A stretch of 64,000 nucleotides of DNA from Diphasiastrum complanatum (lineage: Eukaryota > Streptophyta > Lycopodiopsida > Lycopodiales > Lycopodiaceae). This document shows, one piece after another, positions 1-11,660 of this stretch. Position 1 is the first letter of the stretch, and every line of letters starts with the position of its first letter. A model generated the notes under the pieces. It saw only the letters and a list, made by a program, of their open reading frames with translations, made no database searches and was not told the DNA's origin. Location of the stretch: the NCBI GenBank assembly GCA_029204225.1, contig CM055102.1, positions 45,192,984 to 45,256,983 of the forward strand, read 5' to 3'. The position numbers and the translations under genes were made by a program.

Positions 1-806
1 CCTATAATTAATGACTGTAAAACAACAAGTACAATATGGAAAACTTACTACATCAATACCTATGATCAATTTCAAGCAAAAAACTTCAATTCTAGGTGAA
101 AAATTCACTAAATTTACCATAAAAAAATCCTTTGATTTCCACCAAAAACTATGGAGAAACCCCATGATTATGATTTTTAGGCTGAAAGTACACCAAATTC
201 AGAGAAGCCACCTACTTGGAGATCAATTCCACCACCTGGAAGTAACTTGCAAGGAGAAATCCACAAAAACTGAGAAAACACAAGAAGTAGTTCTACCTTC
301 CGATTGATGCAAATCCAGAGCTCTGATACCACTGTAAGAATCGCCTTATGAAGATCTGACTAGATCCTATTGCAAAACAAACCAAAAGGACACCTGTGAA
401 GCAAAAGCACCCATCCAAACCTAGATCCCTCTTGGAGTTTCCTCTTGGACCTAGCCCCCAAGCCATAATGAAGGACACAAGAGAGGAGAGGAGAAACTGG
501 CTCAAGAATCTGAATTCAAAATAGGGAGATGGGTGAGTTTCCATAGGATATATTCTCTCCAAGAGATAGATAATATTCTCTCTAGGATCCCCATGCAACC
601 TATATTGAGTTTATTGACTTCCTATTCTTGCATTAAAGCAGTCATTCACTATGCATGTGCTCCTATGTCCAATTACAGGTCTGGGCCCCTCATATGATTA
701 TTAATTACATTACAGGCCAAGCCCGGAATGACGAGGCATAACCAATAACCATATACACCTGGAGTGACCGGCTATCCATGTCAGGAATTATTTTGATACC
801 CTTACA
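1..806 (-). mobile_element. End of an LTR retrotransposon: LTR, primer-binding site and leader, cut by the left edge
   Basis: Read on the minus strand, an LTR runs from 806 to 333. It starts TGTAAG and ends CTTACA, the inverted TG...CA ends of an LTR. Next to it, 331-320 reads TGGTATCAGAGC, the classical site complementary to initiator tRNA-Met. The element leader continues out of the window at base 1. The same LTR, primer site and leader occur in opposite orientation at about 29853-30610, and a more diverged LTR lies at 17490-17870. The LTR abuts gypsy RNase H coding sequence at 807, so it probably inserted there. No coding region of this element is inside the window, so copia or gypsy membership cannot be decided. 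Confidence 0.75.
320..331 (-). other. tRNA-Met primer-binding site
   Basis: The minus strand reads TGGTATCAGAGC one base after the LTR that ends at 333. This is the standard primer-binding site for minus-strand DNA synthesis in plant LTR retrotransposons, and it fixes the orientation of the element as minus. Confidence 0.8.
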
Positions 807-1019
807 CAAGACATGGATGTAACACTTTGGGCTCCTGATTATTCCAAAGAATTCCATGTGCATACCGATGCATCCAAGTATGCCATTGGAGCAGTGCTCA
901 CCCAACCAAGAGAATTTAAAAATGATTATCCAATCCGATTCCTTGGTAGACAATTGATACATGCACAAAATGAAACAAAACTTAGGTGAGCTCTGAAATT
1001 GATTTACCCTTATAGCCAA
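807..1019 (+). pseudogene. Ty3/gypsy RNase H fragment
   Basis: The plus frame from 807 reads DMDVTLWAPDYSKEF and then HVHTDASKYAIGAVLTQ, followed by PIRFLGRQL. This is the start of the RNase H domain that follows reverse transcriptase in Ty3/gypsy polyproteins; the D of TDAS is the first catalytic carboxylate. An in-frame TGA at 987-989 and loss of similarity after about 1019 show decay. The upstream part is missing because an LTR of another element abuts at 806. No integrase is seen downstream. Confidence 0.75.
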
Positions 1020-1934
1020 GTGATCGCGAAGCGAAGCGAAACACGAAGGAAAAGGATTCACGAACAAGATCAGTTCGTCAAGAATTCAGATATGATTGCT
1101 GGTCACTGCCAGCTACATCATTCCTACAATCCTTCAGAGTGTAGACAACCACTGCTGATTTATGTTAACAGATTAATACAACATTCACCAATATCAAACC
1201 AATATGCAGAATAGAATAAAGCAAGTGAATCAGACACACGAATAGTAGCAGACAAAAATACATTCGAGATCATACAATCATTTAGAATAATATGTGCACA
1301 ACAGCTACAATATTATCTATTGTTTTTCTTGATTCTTCAAGCACTGCATGACAGATCCACGTAGTGCATTGGCGTGAGAGAAATATAGTTCTCTCACGAA
1401 TTGTGTCTCGCTTACTAGCGGACTTCTGGATCTACAGATCCTCTACAAAATTGTCTTGCACACAGGCGAACTTGTATTTTGTATTTTTTGTCCTCTAACT
1501 TTTTGTCTTGCTTACTTGCTTACAACATTATGCATCAAATAGAAAGTATATAGTTCGCGAACTTTTTCGTGTCGCGTCGTGTAACTTACAGATTAGAAAT
1601 ATTAAACATCTACAAATAATCGTGAATTACAAGAGTGGCAGATTAGCCACGATCAAGAATATTTCTGCTGATGTCATGATATCTGATCAAATATTTGTAC
1701 CCCATGGTACTTGGCTGATCTTCTTGGCTGTTCGTGGAGCAAAACAATTTCGTGTCATGTGTCACGAAATTGTTTGCGAACAATTTCGTTTCTTGTGTCT
1801 TTTCTGTCAAAATATGTGTAGAGAGCTAGCATGGCTTTGGCTCTAGAAACATTTTGTTTCTTCAAGATCTCTTCACAAACATTGGCTTTGACCTCACCCA
1901 TTTCACTAATCAGCAGAGTGAGAATAGGGTCTGA
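1020..1934. other. No gene recognised; contains one strong hairpin
   Basis: No supported coding region is visible in this stretch. It contains a nearly perfect hairpin at 1765-1788 (arms CGAAATTGTT and AACAATTTCG, loop TGCG) and several scattered short repeats around TTTCGTGT and TCACGAA. It may be decayed retroelement sequence between the gypsy relic on the left and the unidentified frame on the right. Confidence 0.4.
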
Positions 1935-2909
1935 GCGGCCTATTCGACATATTTAGATGAGTTCCATTCTTTCAAGCTCACCTCCAAGGATGGCAGTTAC
2001 ACCATAATCGACATCTCCCCGGAATGCTTACAACGCATAGGATTCTCAAAACTGGGTGAGACGATTCATGGAAGAGGAACCAGTTATGATTCCAAATATT
2101 TCATGAAATTCCTGCAAGAAGACGACAAAACCATTGCGTAGACCAATGATGGCATGTCCATCAAGCTAATCAAGGATTCTAAGCTCCGAGCAGCCACAAA
2201 TTTTCTCATGCACATGGTGGAGGTATACATTGCCAAGATGGATCGCATCCCACCAAGCGATCTATTTTCGTTAACTATGACCATAGATGATCCAACCAAG
2301 AATTACAAGTGGGCAGAGAAAGTCACTAACAAATTATGTGTGGCCCTAAAAGCCAAAAAAATCCCCTACCAAGTGTGGCTATCTCTTACACATGTTGGTC
2401 GCACAACATCTGCCGCCGCCCTGAAAGAGCTAAAGGAAGTCTATCTTAGCAGAAAAAAGCGGGCCACCCCACAGGTTTCAGCAGAACCTGCCTCACCTGC
2501 ACCTCCCACGAAGAAGCAAAATGACAAGGTGATAAGCACCGAGACCGGTATTTCCCCTGATATCTCTTTCAGCGATATAGGGGCTGAATATGCTGAATCC
2601 AGCGGGAGTCTTAAATCTTCTCAGGTCCCAAAGGAGGTTCTAGCGCAGTATGAGGCTCTACTCCAACAAGCCCAACAACGAAGACAAGCGGTAGTTGCAG
2701 CAACTGGCTCCTTGGATATTGGCACTTCCGATTTTGATTCAGTAGGCATGGTACTGTCCACTCAGGTAACTTTAGTCATTCTGGTATCATTACCTACTAA
2801 CCCCATCGATACCACTAACTTTCCCTTCATCCAACGCAAATTTTCTCTAGAATCTCAATGCATTGCTGATTCTAACCACCTCTCTCCCCTCAACCTGACC
2901 CACAAATAG
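1935..2909 (+). pseudogene. Unidentified decayed protein frame (possible retroelement gag or transposon-associated protein)
   Basis: One frame is open from 1935 to 2909 except for a TAG at 2139-2141, about 325 codons in all. The first part contains SYTIIDISPECLQRIGF. The middle contains KLRAATNFLMHMVEVYI and a Lys-rich stretch, and is followed by a Pro/Ser/Thr-rich linker (about 2470-2600) and a Gln-rich segment QYEALLQQAQQRRQ. Composition and codon pattern look protein-like across the whole span. I do not recognise the family. A folded N-terminal half followed by a low-complexity linker is compatible with a gag-like or plant-transposon-associated protein, but this is inference. Further pieces of the same protein may continue to about 3330. 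Confidence 0.45.
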
Positions 2910-3330
2910 AACATGCCTTGGCAGATGAAGCACCAGCAATATGGCACAGAATCACGCCTATTGGACCTAGCAAGGATTTGCTTACATCACAGGAGTTTGC
3001 AAAGAAATATCAGACTACAGCTATGTACTGCCAAACTTGGACCATTGCAAAAACCATAAAGAACTAGTCAAGCTCCTAGATCCACAACCACTCTGGTGCC
3101 ATTAGCTCTTCCTACAGAGCAAACCCTCCATGGCACAGTATCTCAAAACACCCGCCTACATGCGCACCAATCCGTACTATTATCCGGTAGCACGATGAGA
3201 ACCGTTTCCTATCACCAAGACAAAGAACCGGATCCTTTGGACCAAACTCATAGGAGTGGATACCGGCATCCTAGAGGATGACATGGTCACCAATTGTTGC
3301 GCCGGCGCCTCAAAGGGCACTGAGACTTGA
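2910..3330 (+). pseudogene. Possible downstream remnant of the unidentified frame
   Basis: The region keeps short protein-like stretches broken by stops. At about 3174-3330 one plus frame reads YYYPVAR, stop, EPFPITKTKNRILWTK, then LIGVDTGILEDDMVTN. It is probably the tail of the protein starting at 1935, but several stops and frame changes prevent a secure model. No family was recognised. Confidence 0.3.
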
Positions 3331-3818
3331 TCAGTTTTCTCAACACGTGCTTAATTCTAACATTCATCCATCATGCACTTATGTAAAAGCCAACTTAGAA
3401 ACGTAACAAGCTTAACCATTCTGACTTAAGAAAACTAGAATCCCAACCAGATCGAAAGCCAACTCAGAATCTGTCCCCAAAAGGTAACCAAAGGCAAAGA
3501 CAAGCCACACATGAAACTCAAGGCATAGCGGTGAGCCACACGTCGATGACGTGGACCCTTAGCGTCGGCGATGCAAAAAGGTTGTAGTAAGGGTCCTTCC
3601 ACTTGGACCAATCCCAGAGGCAAAATTGAAATGGTAATCATCCCCAAGGATCAACTTTATTAAATTTGGAAGAGGTTACATTCATACATAGATTGACTGG
3701 TCTCAAGGCCACCAACACGTGCTGGGCATTGTGCCTTGCTCATGCTGGTAGAGGGAGCTGAGACCTGGCGATTGGATTCCTGCCGCTGGCTGAGCTGCCC
3801 AAGTTTATGTCTGCCGTG
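3331..3818. other. No gene recognised; left flank of the copia insertion
   Basis: No supported gene is present. The stretch contains a GCGCCGGCGCC palindrome just upstream (3300-3310) and then non-coding sequence up to the copia LTR at 3819. It may be LTR or leader sequence of an older element, but no paired copy was found in the window. Confidence 0.35.
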
Positions 3819-4543
3819 TGAAGTTTTTAGCACGTGTGAACTTCACCACACACCCTACAGGATCTTACTGAGGTGTTGTGATTGCACAAGATTGATCAAA
3901 GCACAGTATGCTTGAAAAATCTAAGGCAAGAGCACAATGGCATACATCTAATGAAAAAATCTAACTCTTCACTATGAGAAATGAATGTCAGAAAAAATTC
4001 TAAGTGTTCAGTATGGGAAAAAGAGGCTGCTCTCAAGTAGAGAGAGAAAATTATACATAGAAAACTCGGGTAGAGAGAGAATGAGTCCAAAACACCAAAG
4101 TCTCAATATTCACAATGTGGCAAAACATGCCCAGCTTTCCCTATATGAGAGAGACTCGAATTCCTACAGTGGAGTTGCATGGAAAGTCCACTTAACTGAA
4201 CTAATTCACCTACCAGAGATCCACATGTGTAACTGCATGCATGGATGTTGCATTTTCTACATGTCAATTCATAAAATTGCCTAGACATGTGTAGATCACA
4301 GAAACTACTTTGCATGTTGCATGCACTGATTGCATGTGGCTTGCATGCATACAGTAAGACTTTGCATGCTATCTAAACATCTGCATGTCATCATAATTGA
4401 ACCTATCTAACTCAAATCTGAGCTACACTAGAAGGATATGTGCTCAATTCATACTCCTTTTATGTACAACATGAATCTAGTGGAAATCATCATGGACATG
4501 ACCCCAAAATCGAGATAGGAAGATAATATTTTAATAATCTTCA
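3819..4543 (-). repeat. 3' LTR of the copia element
   Basis: This 725-bp repeat begins TGAAGTTTTTAG and ends AATCTTCA. It matches 9143-9869 almost base for base over its length. The two LTRs were identical at insertion, so the small number of visible differences implies a fairly young insertion relative to the other elements here. Confidence 0.92.
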
Positions 4544-4554
4544 CACTCCTCCTC
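4544..4554 (-). other. Polypurine tract of the copia element
   Basis: The minus strand reads GAGGAGGAGTG directly before the 3' LTR. This position and composition are those of the plus-strand primer used during reverse transcription. Confidence 0.7.
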
Positions 4555-4559
4555 AAAAT

Positions 4560-7498
4560 TTATGTTCCTATCAACATAGATTTCGAAATTAGGCCAAGGT
4601 TAGACCTCATCTCCATAAAGACATTCTTGAGTAGAGGCTTGGTGAGAAGATCTGCAACACAATCTGAAGATGAAACATGCTCCAATGAGATCTCTCTTCC
4701 AATGACTTTTTCTCTTACAAAATGATGAGCCACTTCAATATGCTTGCTCCTTGTATGAAAGACTAGATTATTTGCAAGAACTTGAGCAAAAATGTTATCA
4801 TTCTTGATAATTGATAAATCTTCATCTGCATAACACTTAAGCTCCAAAAGTAGCCTTTTGATCCATAAAACCTCCTTTGTTGTGGTTGTAAGAGATTTGT
4901 ATTCAGCTTCACAGGATGATAAGGAAATAGTTGCCTGCTTCTTTGATAGCCAATAAACCACATTTCCTCCAAGAAATATAGTGTAAGCACTTGTGGATTT
5001 CCTATCCAACCTGTCTCCTGCAAAATCTGAATCTGAAAAAGCAATTAAAGTCAAATTTTCTCCTTCATAGTATAGTCCATAATCCAAGGTAGAAGATATA
5101 TACCTCAAGACTCTTTTAGCCAACTTCCAATGATATAACTTTGGATCCTACATATGTTGACTTAGCTTATGAACACAAAAGCTTAGATCAGGCCTAGTCA
5201 CTGTTAACCAAATAAGTGAGCCAATAAGACTCCTATAAAGAGTGATGTCCTCAAAGGATTTTTCATCATCTTTAATAGGAACTTTTACAATGTGCTCCAT
5301 AGGTGTATCTATGCCTTTACAGTTCTCCATATGGAATTTACTGAGCATAGAAAGTGCATATCTACTTTGGCTTATAAATGCATGACCTTTCCAAAAATCT
5401 ATTTCAAGGCCTAGAATATAGTGAAGAACTCCTAAGTCCTGCATCTTAAACTCAGTACCAAGTGCATGCTTAGTTTCTTCAACTAACTTCTCACTGTTTC
5501 CACAAAGAATGATAAATCATCTACATAGATGAGAAGAATAATTACAAAGTTATCTACAAAATTATAATATAGAGAAGGGTCATATTCACTTAGACAAAAT
5601 CTGAGTAATATGAGATAGGAATTGAGCCTTGCATACCAAGACCTTGGTGCCTGTTTCAGTCCATACAAACTTTTGAACAAAAGACAAACTTTTGATTCAT
5701 CACCTTCCTTCACAAAACCTGGAGGCTGCTCCATATAAATCTCCTCCTCAAGGTAACCATTGATAAATGCATTAGAAACATCAAACTGGAACATACTCCA
5801 TTTGTGAAAACATGCAAGAGAGATGAGTATTTGAATTGTTACCATCTTTGCAACTGGTGCAAAGGTATCTTCATAATCAAGACCTTTGATCTGTGAGTAG
5901 CCTTTGGCACAAAGTCTTGATTTATACTTATCGATAGATCCATCATGTTATACTTGATTCTGAATACCCACTTACATTCGATCACATGCATGTTGCTTGG
6001 TGGCTTCACAAGCTCCCATGTGTTATTTGACATCAAGGCTTCAAATTCTTGGGTCATTGCTTCAACCCACTCCTTGGATTGAAAAGCTTCTTGGACATCC
6101 TTAGGCTCTTCATCTGATATAAAAAGTGCATGATAGGAAGTTTCACCTTCCACTTGCCTTCCTTCTTCACCATATGTGAGCCTCCTTGGCTCAGATCTTG
6201 CTCGTGTAGATCTTCTTGGTATGGTAGCTTGAATCTGCTCCTCCTCAAGCCTCGGCCTCACCTCTTCTTGAACAGCATCAAGATTGATGATTGATCTTAC
6301 ATGAGTCTCTTTGATATGTGCATCATCCAAGTTAAATTTCTGATCTTCATGGAAGATCACATCTCTACTAACAACATTTTTGTCAGTAGAAGGCAAATAA
6401 ATCTTGTATGCTTTTTTAGTGGATGCATAACCTACAAAAATTTCTTTTACTGCACTAGGATCTTCCTTCTTCCTACTTTCTAGAGGCACATGCACAAAGC
6501 ATACACAGCCAAAAATCCTAAGATGATCTACCTTAGACTTTTTCTTATACAACATCTCAAATGGTGTCTTTCCTCCTATTGCAAGATTTGGAAGCCTATT
6601 ACAAATATAGTTTGCACATGCAACTGCCTCTCCCCAAAATTCTTTAGGCAGAGAACCTTCTAGCCTAATGGCTTTTGCACATTCACACAAAGTTCTATTT
6701 TTTCTCTCAGCAACTCCATTTTGCTGAGGAGTATATGAGCAAGAAAACTCTCTTTGAATACTCTCTCTTTCACAAAAGTCTTTAAACTTATTGGAAGTGT
6801 ATTCTCCTCCACTATCACTTCTTAAAGCTTTTAACTTGAGAGGAAACTGCTTCTCTACTTAAGCTTTGAAAGTAAGAAAAACATCATAGACCACGGCTTT
6901 TCAAGACAACATATAGATCCAAGAATATCTTGTATAATCATCTACAAAAGAGACAAAGCAGTTGGCTCCTCCTTTGCTCTTAGTTGATGAGAAATGAACA
7001 TCAGAGTGTACAAGTTCAAATGGTTGCTTTGTCTTGATACTTGATCTAGGAAAAGGCCTTCTGTGTGACTTTGCCAGCACACAAGCTTCACAAGGTAGAA
7101 GCTCCTTTGACAGTGTCTTTGGTAGAACAACAACTTTTCCTTCTTTGACCATAGATTGCATGGCTTTGAAATTGGGATGACCCAATCTCTTATGCCACAG
7201 ATCCTCCTGTAGAACCTTGGTCTCATAAGCAATATTTGAAATGTTAGCACTCTCCCTAGAATCTAGTTTGTACAACTTACCAATTCTAGATCCTCTAGCA
7301 ATAACTTCATTTTCTCTTGAGATTATACACTTGTCAACTTGAAACTTGACATCCAATCCACTACCAAACAACTATCCTACACTAATGAGATTCTTAGTCA
7401 ATCTAGGTACATACAGTACATCATGTAAGCAAAAAGATTTTGATGATGATGCATGCAATGGAATGCTACCTATTCCTTCAAACCTATACTATACATCA
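4560..7498 (-). pseudogene. copia pol: integrase, reverse transcriptase, RNase H (frameshifted)
   Basis: Reading 7498 to 4560, the parts are the GAG-pre-integrase zinc region (LWHKRLGHP...CEAC, 7371-6901), integrase core (HSDV, FVDDYTRY) and integrase tail (6690-6000). They are followed by reverse transcriptase (FDVSNAFINGYLEEEIYM, active site YVDD near 5520) and RNase H with SDSDFAGD, SSCEAEY and KHIEVAHHFVREK (5123-4560). The pieces lie in three different frames (breaks near 6700-6900, 5840 and 5470), and there are stops between 7498 and 7372 (for example after NDV). Domain order and completeness are those of a normal copia polyprotein. The copy can no longer make one continuous product. 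Confidence 0.88.
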
Positions 7499-8535
7499 TT
7501 AGCAGTATAGATTGACGCTTTTTGCACCTAGATATGGCATGAGATTAGTGAAAGAGTTCCTAGAACTAGACATATGGGAACTAGCCCCACTATCTATCCA
7601 CCAGACTTCTTCATTCTTAAAAGGAAAAGATGAAAAAGTAGACATCATTAATGAATCCTCTCTTTTACTCTCTACACCCTCACACTCATCCTCATTAGTA
7701 AGGTTAGCTTGCTTAGATTGGTTCTTCTTCTTGAAATAGTTTGATGCATAGTGTCCTTTCTTGCCACAGAAAAAACACTTGATCTTTGACAGCTTCTTCT
7801 TGCCATTGGATGTTGCACCTTGTGAGGACTGATCCTCACCACCATCTTTGGCTTTGTCCTTCTTGAAGTGTTGTTGTCCTTTGCCCTTGCCTCTTGACTT
7901 GTCTCTGATGAAGAGTGCTTTGTCATCTTTACCATCTTTCAATGAAAGTCTGTTGATCCTCAACATCTTGTTCTCTTGCCTGCTTTCTTCAGCAATGAGA
8001 ACACCTTGCAGTGTCTCCAAGGATGGAAGATCCTCTCTGACAGCATAAGTCTGCACAATATTGCCATACTCATCTCTAAGTCCATTTAGGACTACTTGAA
8101 CAAGTTCAGTGTTCTTAAGAGCATCACTAATACCAGCTAACTCTTGATGAAGATCCTTAACTCTCATGACATATGATGAAGCACTCTCATCTACTCTCTG
8201 ATAACTTAGAAATGAAGTGTAAGCACTCTAGAAGTATTTTTGATTTCATAGATTGTTTTTAGAGTATCCCAAGCTTCCTTGGCAGTGGTGCATGTACTGA
8301 TCTCTCTTAACACTTCATTGGTAACTTCCATTTTTATAAAATGAAGGGCAATTCTGGTTCTTTTGTGAAATGCTGCAGCTTCATTAGGTGCAGCAGGTTC
8401 TTCTTCAGCTCCACTCACAATATCCATTACATCTTGTAGAATCAACAATGATTCCATTCTGATCTTCCACATTGCATAATTGGAAGATGTTAATCTCTCA
8501 TTGTGCTCTAAGAAATGTGAACCAGATGAAGACAT
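7499..8535 (-). pseudogene. copia gag and protease start (one frameshift)
   Basis: The frame starts MSSSGSHFLEHNERLTSSNY at 8535, the usual copia gag opening. One lost base near 8207 shifts the frame between LTLHF and SYQRVDESASS. The nucleic-acid-binding knuckle CFFCGKKGHYASNY has Tyr where the last Cys of CX2CX4HX4C should be, which would weaken zinc binding. The aspartic protease motif WWIDSGASSHM follows near 7560. Gag would form the virus-like particle and the protease would cut the polyprotein. Confidence 0.85.
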
Positions 8536-9128
8536 CTTCTTGGTGAGAAATTCTAGTAATGATAAAAAAATGGAGTTGAAAGGATGTTGCTTGCTATCTC
8601 AATCTCAAATCTAACACAGATGTTGATCCACCCTATGAAATCTAGCAGCAGATGTGAGAACAAATTCTCAATACAGAAAATCAATCTATCTTGAATTTGG
8701 ATCTTGCTTCAGTCACAAAAGAAGAAGCACATGCAAGCAAGAAGTCTATCCTCACTTTGGCATATCCCACGAGTTGAGTACCCTCTCAAACTCTCTGATT
8801 GCCTAAAACTCTTCTAAAAACAAATCAAATTGATTTAGAAACAAGAGCAACACATTCTACTCTCCAATACCTATCCAACAAGCTATAGAACATCAAATTT
8901 GGATCATTCCTTGAGAAGTAGCACTCATTAATGAGGGCTGATTTCACACGTGTGAGCTCTCTGTCCATACAGAGCTCCGCTGGATCAGATCAGCCTTGAT
9001 TTGATCCACTTATGGTCCACAAATTGCTTGTTTCTCAGCGAGTTTGAATCCTTCTTCAAAATCCGAGTTCCTGCAAGCAAAAACACTGATGATCTGATGT
9101 ATACACCCTCATCTCTTCAAAGCATGAA

Positions 9129-9140
9129 GCTCTGATACCA
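9129..9140 (-). other. tRNA-Met primer-binding site of the copia element
   Basis: The minus strand reads TGGTATCAGAGC two bases inside the 5' LTR (9143-9869). It is complementary to the 3' end of initiator tRNA-Met. Confidence 0.9.
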
Positions 9141-9142
9141 TA

Positions 9143-9869
9143 TGAAGTTTTTAGCACGTGTGAACTTCACCACACATCCTACAGGATCTTACTGAGGTGT
9201 TGTGATTGTACGTGATTGATCAAAGAACAGTATGCTTGAAAAATCTAAGTCAAGAGCACAATGGCATACATCTGATGAAAAAAATCTAACTCTTCACTAT
9301 GAGAAATGAATGTCAGAAAAAATTCTAAGTGTTCAGTATGGGAAAAAGAGGCTGCTCTCGAGTAGAGAGAGAAAATCATACAGAGAAAACTTGGGTAGAG
9401 AGAGAATGAGTCCAAAACACCAAAATCTCAATATTCACAATGTGGCAAAACATGCCCAGCTTTCCCTACATGAGAGAGACTCGAATTCCTACAGTGGAGT
9501 TGCATGGAAAGTCCACTTAACTGAACTAATTCACCTACGAGAGATCCACATGTGTAACTACATGCATGGATGTTGCATGTACTGCATGTCAACTCATAAA
9601 ATTGCCTAGACATGTGTAGATCACAGAAACTACTTTGCATGTTGCATGCACTGATTGCATGTGGCTTGCATGGATACAGTAAGACTTTGCATGCTATCTA
9701 AACATCTGCATGTAGTCATAATTGAACCTATCTAACTCAAGTCCGAGCTACACTAGAAGGATATGTGCTCAATTCACACTTCTTTTATGTACAACATGAA
9801 ATCTAGTGAAAATCATCATGGACATGACCCCAAACTCGAGATAGGAAAATAATATTTTAATAATCTTCA
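9143..9869 (-). repeat. 5' LTR of the copia element
   Basis: This 727-bp repeat pairs with 3819-4543 and carries the same TGAAG and CTTCA ends. As the 5' LTR it would hold the promoter of the element, read on the minus strand. Confidence 0.92.
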
Positions 9870-10606
9870 CATGTCGGACTCCCCCTATAGTTCTGGTGTG
9901 ATTCGACGTGCCCCCTCTGTCCTGGAATATAGTGCTTTCTGGTAAAGCACGCTTTTTTGGACTTAGTTTTTATTTTGCTGATTAAGCCTGGCAAGCCTAG
10001 CAGAATCAGTCTGGCTCCCGGACGTGGGTCTCGGGAGCCGTCTCGGCGGCAAAATCAACTTGGCTCTTGACTAGGCCATGACTCGAGCTCTAGAGCTAGC
10101 TCATGACTTGTAACTACTTGGCTAGCTCACCACAGGTCGGAGGCTTAGTCCTTGACTTCCTAACTTGCTCTGGGACCTTTAGGGAGTGTCACCCCATATA
10201 GTCTTACAGGGCAACTTGGTACACCTGAGTCAGCTTTACAACATCCTCCCCTCGTTTGAAAAAGCTGACGTCTTTATCAGGGCCAAACTAGACCTAGGAC
10301 GCATGGCACGGGCTTAATTCACCGGCCTTAACAACTTTAAATTAAAAATACATTGGCAGTAGCACAAGAAAAGTGTAGATCAAGTTCACTTACGTAAAAT
10401 CTTTGTAAAGCTGCAAGTGATTTATTGAACGTGGAAGGTGCGAATGGAGTCTCTCCTTTAGATGACAAACTTAAGAAAGATACCTGGAAGTTCCTTGAAC
10501 TTTAGAGTGGTCGTGAGTGTTCATACAGGAGGCATGCCGCCAGGTAGTGCATTGTGTGCCAATATGAAAAAACGGCTGTTGCGTTGATTTTTTAGTAGGT
10601 AATATG
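9870..10606 (-). repeat. Probable LTR and tail of a gypsy relic
   Basis: This non-coding stretch lies directly downstream (minus strand) of a gypsy chromodomain, where the 3' LTR is expected. Short segments such as GTCGGAGGCTTAG and CTTACGTAAAA recur in similar order at about 31720-31830, which suggests a shared LTR family. No second LTR of the same element is present, so the boundaries are not defined. Confidence 0.4.
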
Positions 10607-10923
10607 TTAGTACTTCAGGAGCTCTTCGTACTCCCAAGAAGCCTCAATGAGTAGAGACCGTAGCCACTTCACTAGATATTCGCGTTGAATGCCAGTTCGC
10701 TTTCTATGTGCCAATATTTGTTCTGGTACAAGCTGTCTCTTTCTATCATCAAGTGTCGTTGGTGGGTGACGGAGTTCGTGTTGTCGATCAAATCGCTCAT
10801 CCGGTTTGTACCGTTTGAGTAATGAGATATGAAACACATTGTGTATATCCAAGCTGGATGGCAGCGCCAATCGATAAGCCATTGGGTTGATCTTCTTTGT
10901 GACATAGTATGTTAGAACTGTGG
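10607..10923 (-). pseudogene. Ty3/gypsy integrase C-terminus with chromodomain
   Basis: The minus frame reads MAYRLALPSSLDIHNVFHIS, then LLKRY. It ends with a chromodomain-like segment containing ILAHRKRTGIQREYLVKW and ASWEYEELLKY, followed by a stop. The pattern (LP.SL.IHNVFHISLLK, then EYLVKW....ASWE) is the end of the integrase in chromoviral Ty3/gypsy elements, where the chromodomain targets insertion to chromatin. The rest of pol is missing upstream. Confidence 0.8.
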
Positions 10924-11120
10924 AAAGCCCATAACTTTGTCCAGGGGGTATGCTCCACTGCTACAAACCCATGCCTTATCTCAACAAACTACGCTCGCAA
11001 ATGATGGAGGGCATAGGCAACAAGATTTACCAATCCCGACAACAACAATCTTGCTTCCATGAAGCTCAAAAAATCCAGGAAGAAAAAGCTTCGATTGGTG
11101 TGGGACCACCAATCCAATAA

Positions 11121-11660
11121 GGAGGGGGATAAATGTTAGCAACTGTGCAAACACAATGAAATATATAAAAATAAAAATAAAACTCCGTGGCATGTGTATT
11201 GTAAACCCACGTATGAGTATTTGCCAATAAACTTCTATTATGACATGTGTTTTGTAAGTCCATGGGTAGGAGCTTAAACAAATAAAATAACTTAGAATTA
11301 AGAAAACTTAAGCTTAGAAAGATTTCAAGTTATCTTAAGCTATCTTAAGTCTAGAATTAGAAATCCTAAAGTTCTAAAGTTCTAAGTTAAAAGTTTAGAA
11401 GTCTTAGAATGGCTAGTTTAGATACTAATCCCATAAGCTAGTGGATGCTTGTGGAAAGCCCTTTTTGTTATAAGAAGAGAGGCATTTCCCTTGTAAATAA
11501 CACTTGAGATTAAGCTATCTTGCTTTGGAGAATTATCATTCTATTTTATTAGTGTTCTTCTTGGGAAGGTGCATATCTTGAGGGAAGGTGCTCGGGCCTC
11601 CTCTTGCCTCCTTTTCATTGGTTTTATTGTGGCATGTATTGTTCACAATATTGTTACAAC
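11121..11660 (+). repeat. Candidate solo LTR with polypurine tract
   Basis: A purine run (GGAGGGGGATAAA, 11121-11133) is followed by TGTTAGCAAC at 11134. An AT-rich, non-coding 0.5-kb segment then ends near CACAATATTGTTACAAC. A purine tract followed by TG is the expected 3' LTR junction of a plus-strand element. No partner LTR and no TSD could be shown, so this is a candidate only. Confidence 0.35.

Larger units (their letters stand above)
3819..9869 (-). mobile_element. Structurally complete Ty1/copia LTR retrotransposon
   Basis: Two near-identical LTRs, 3819-4543 and 9143-9869, start TGAAG and end CTTCA. They bracket a 4.6-kb interior in copia order on the minus strand: gag, protease, integrase, reverse transcriptase, RNase H. 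A TGGTATCAGAGC primer site (9140-9129) lies beside the 5' LTR, and a purine tract (4554-4544, GAGGAGGAGTG) lies beside the 3' LTR. The gene order with integrase before reverse transcriptase defines copia. Frames are broken by at least three frameshifts and several stops, so this copy is not coding-competent. The flanks (CGTG on the left, CATG on the right) give no convincing 5-bp target duplication. Confidence 0.92.

Noticed and set aside
1935-2909. Idea that the unidentified frame is an integrated plant pararetrovirus
   Set aside because: No reverse transcriptase, movement-protein or zinc-knuckle motif typical of such viruses could be seen in or next to it.
3814-9874. Target-site duplication for the copia element at 3819-9869
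   Set aside because: The flanks CCGTG and CATGT do not match; only a 4-base CGTG/CATG likeness exists, which is too weak to claim.
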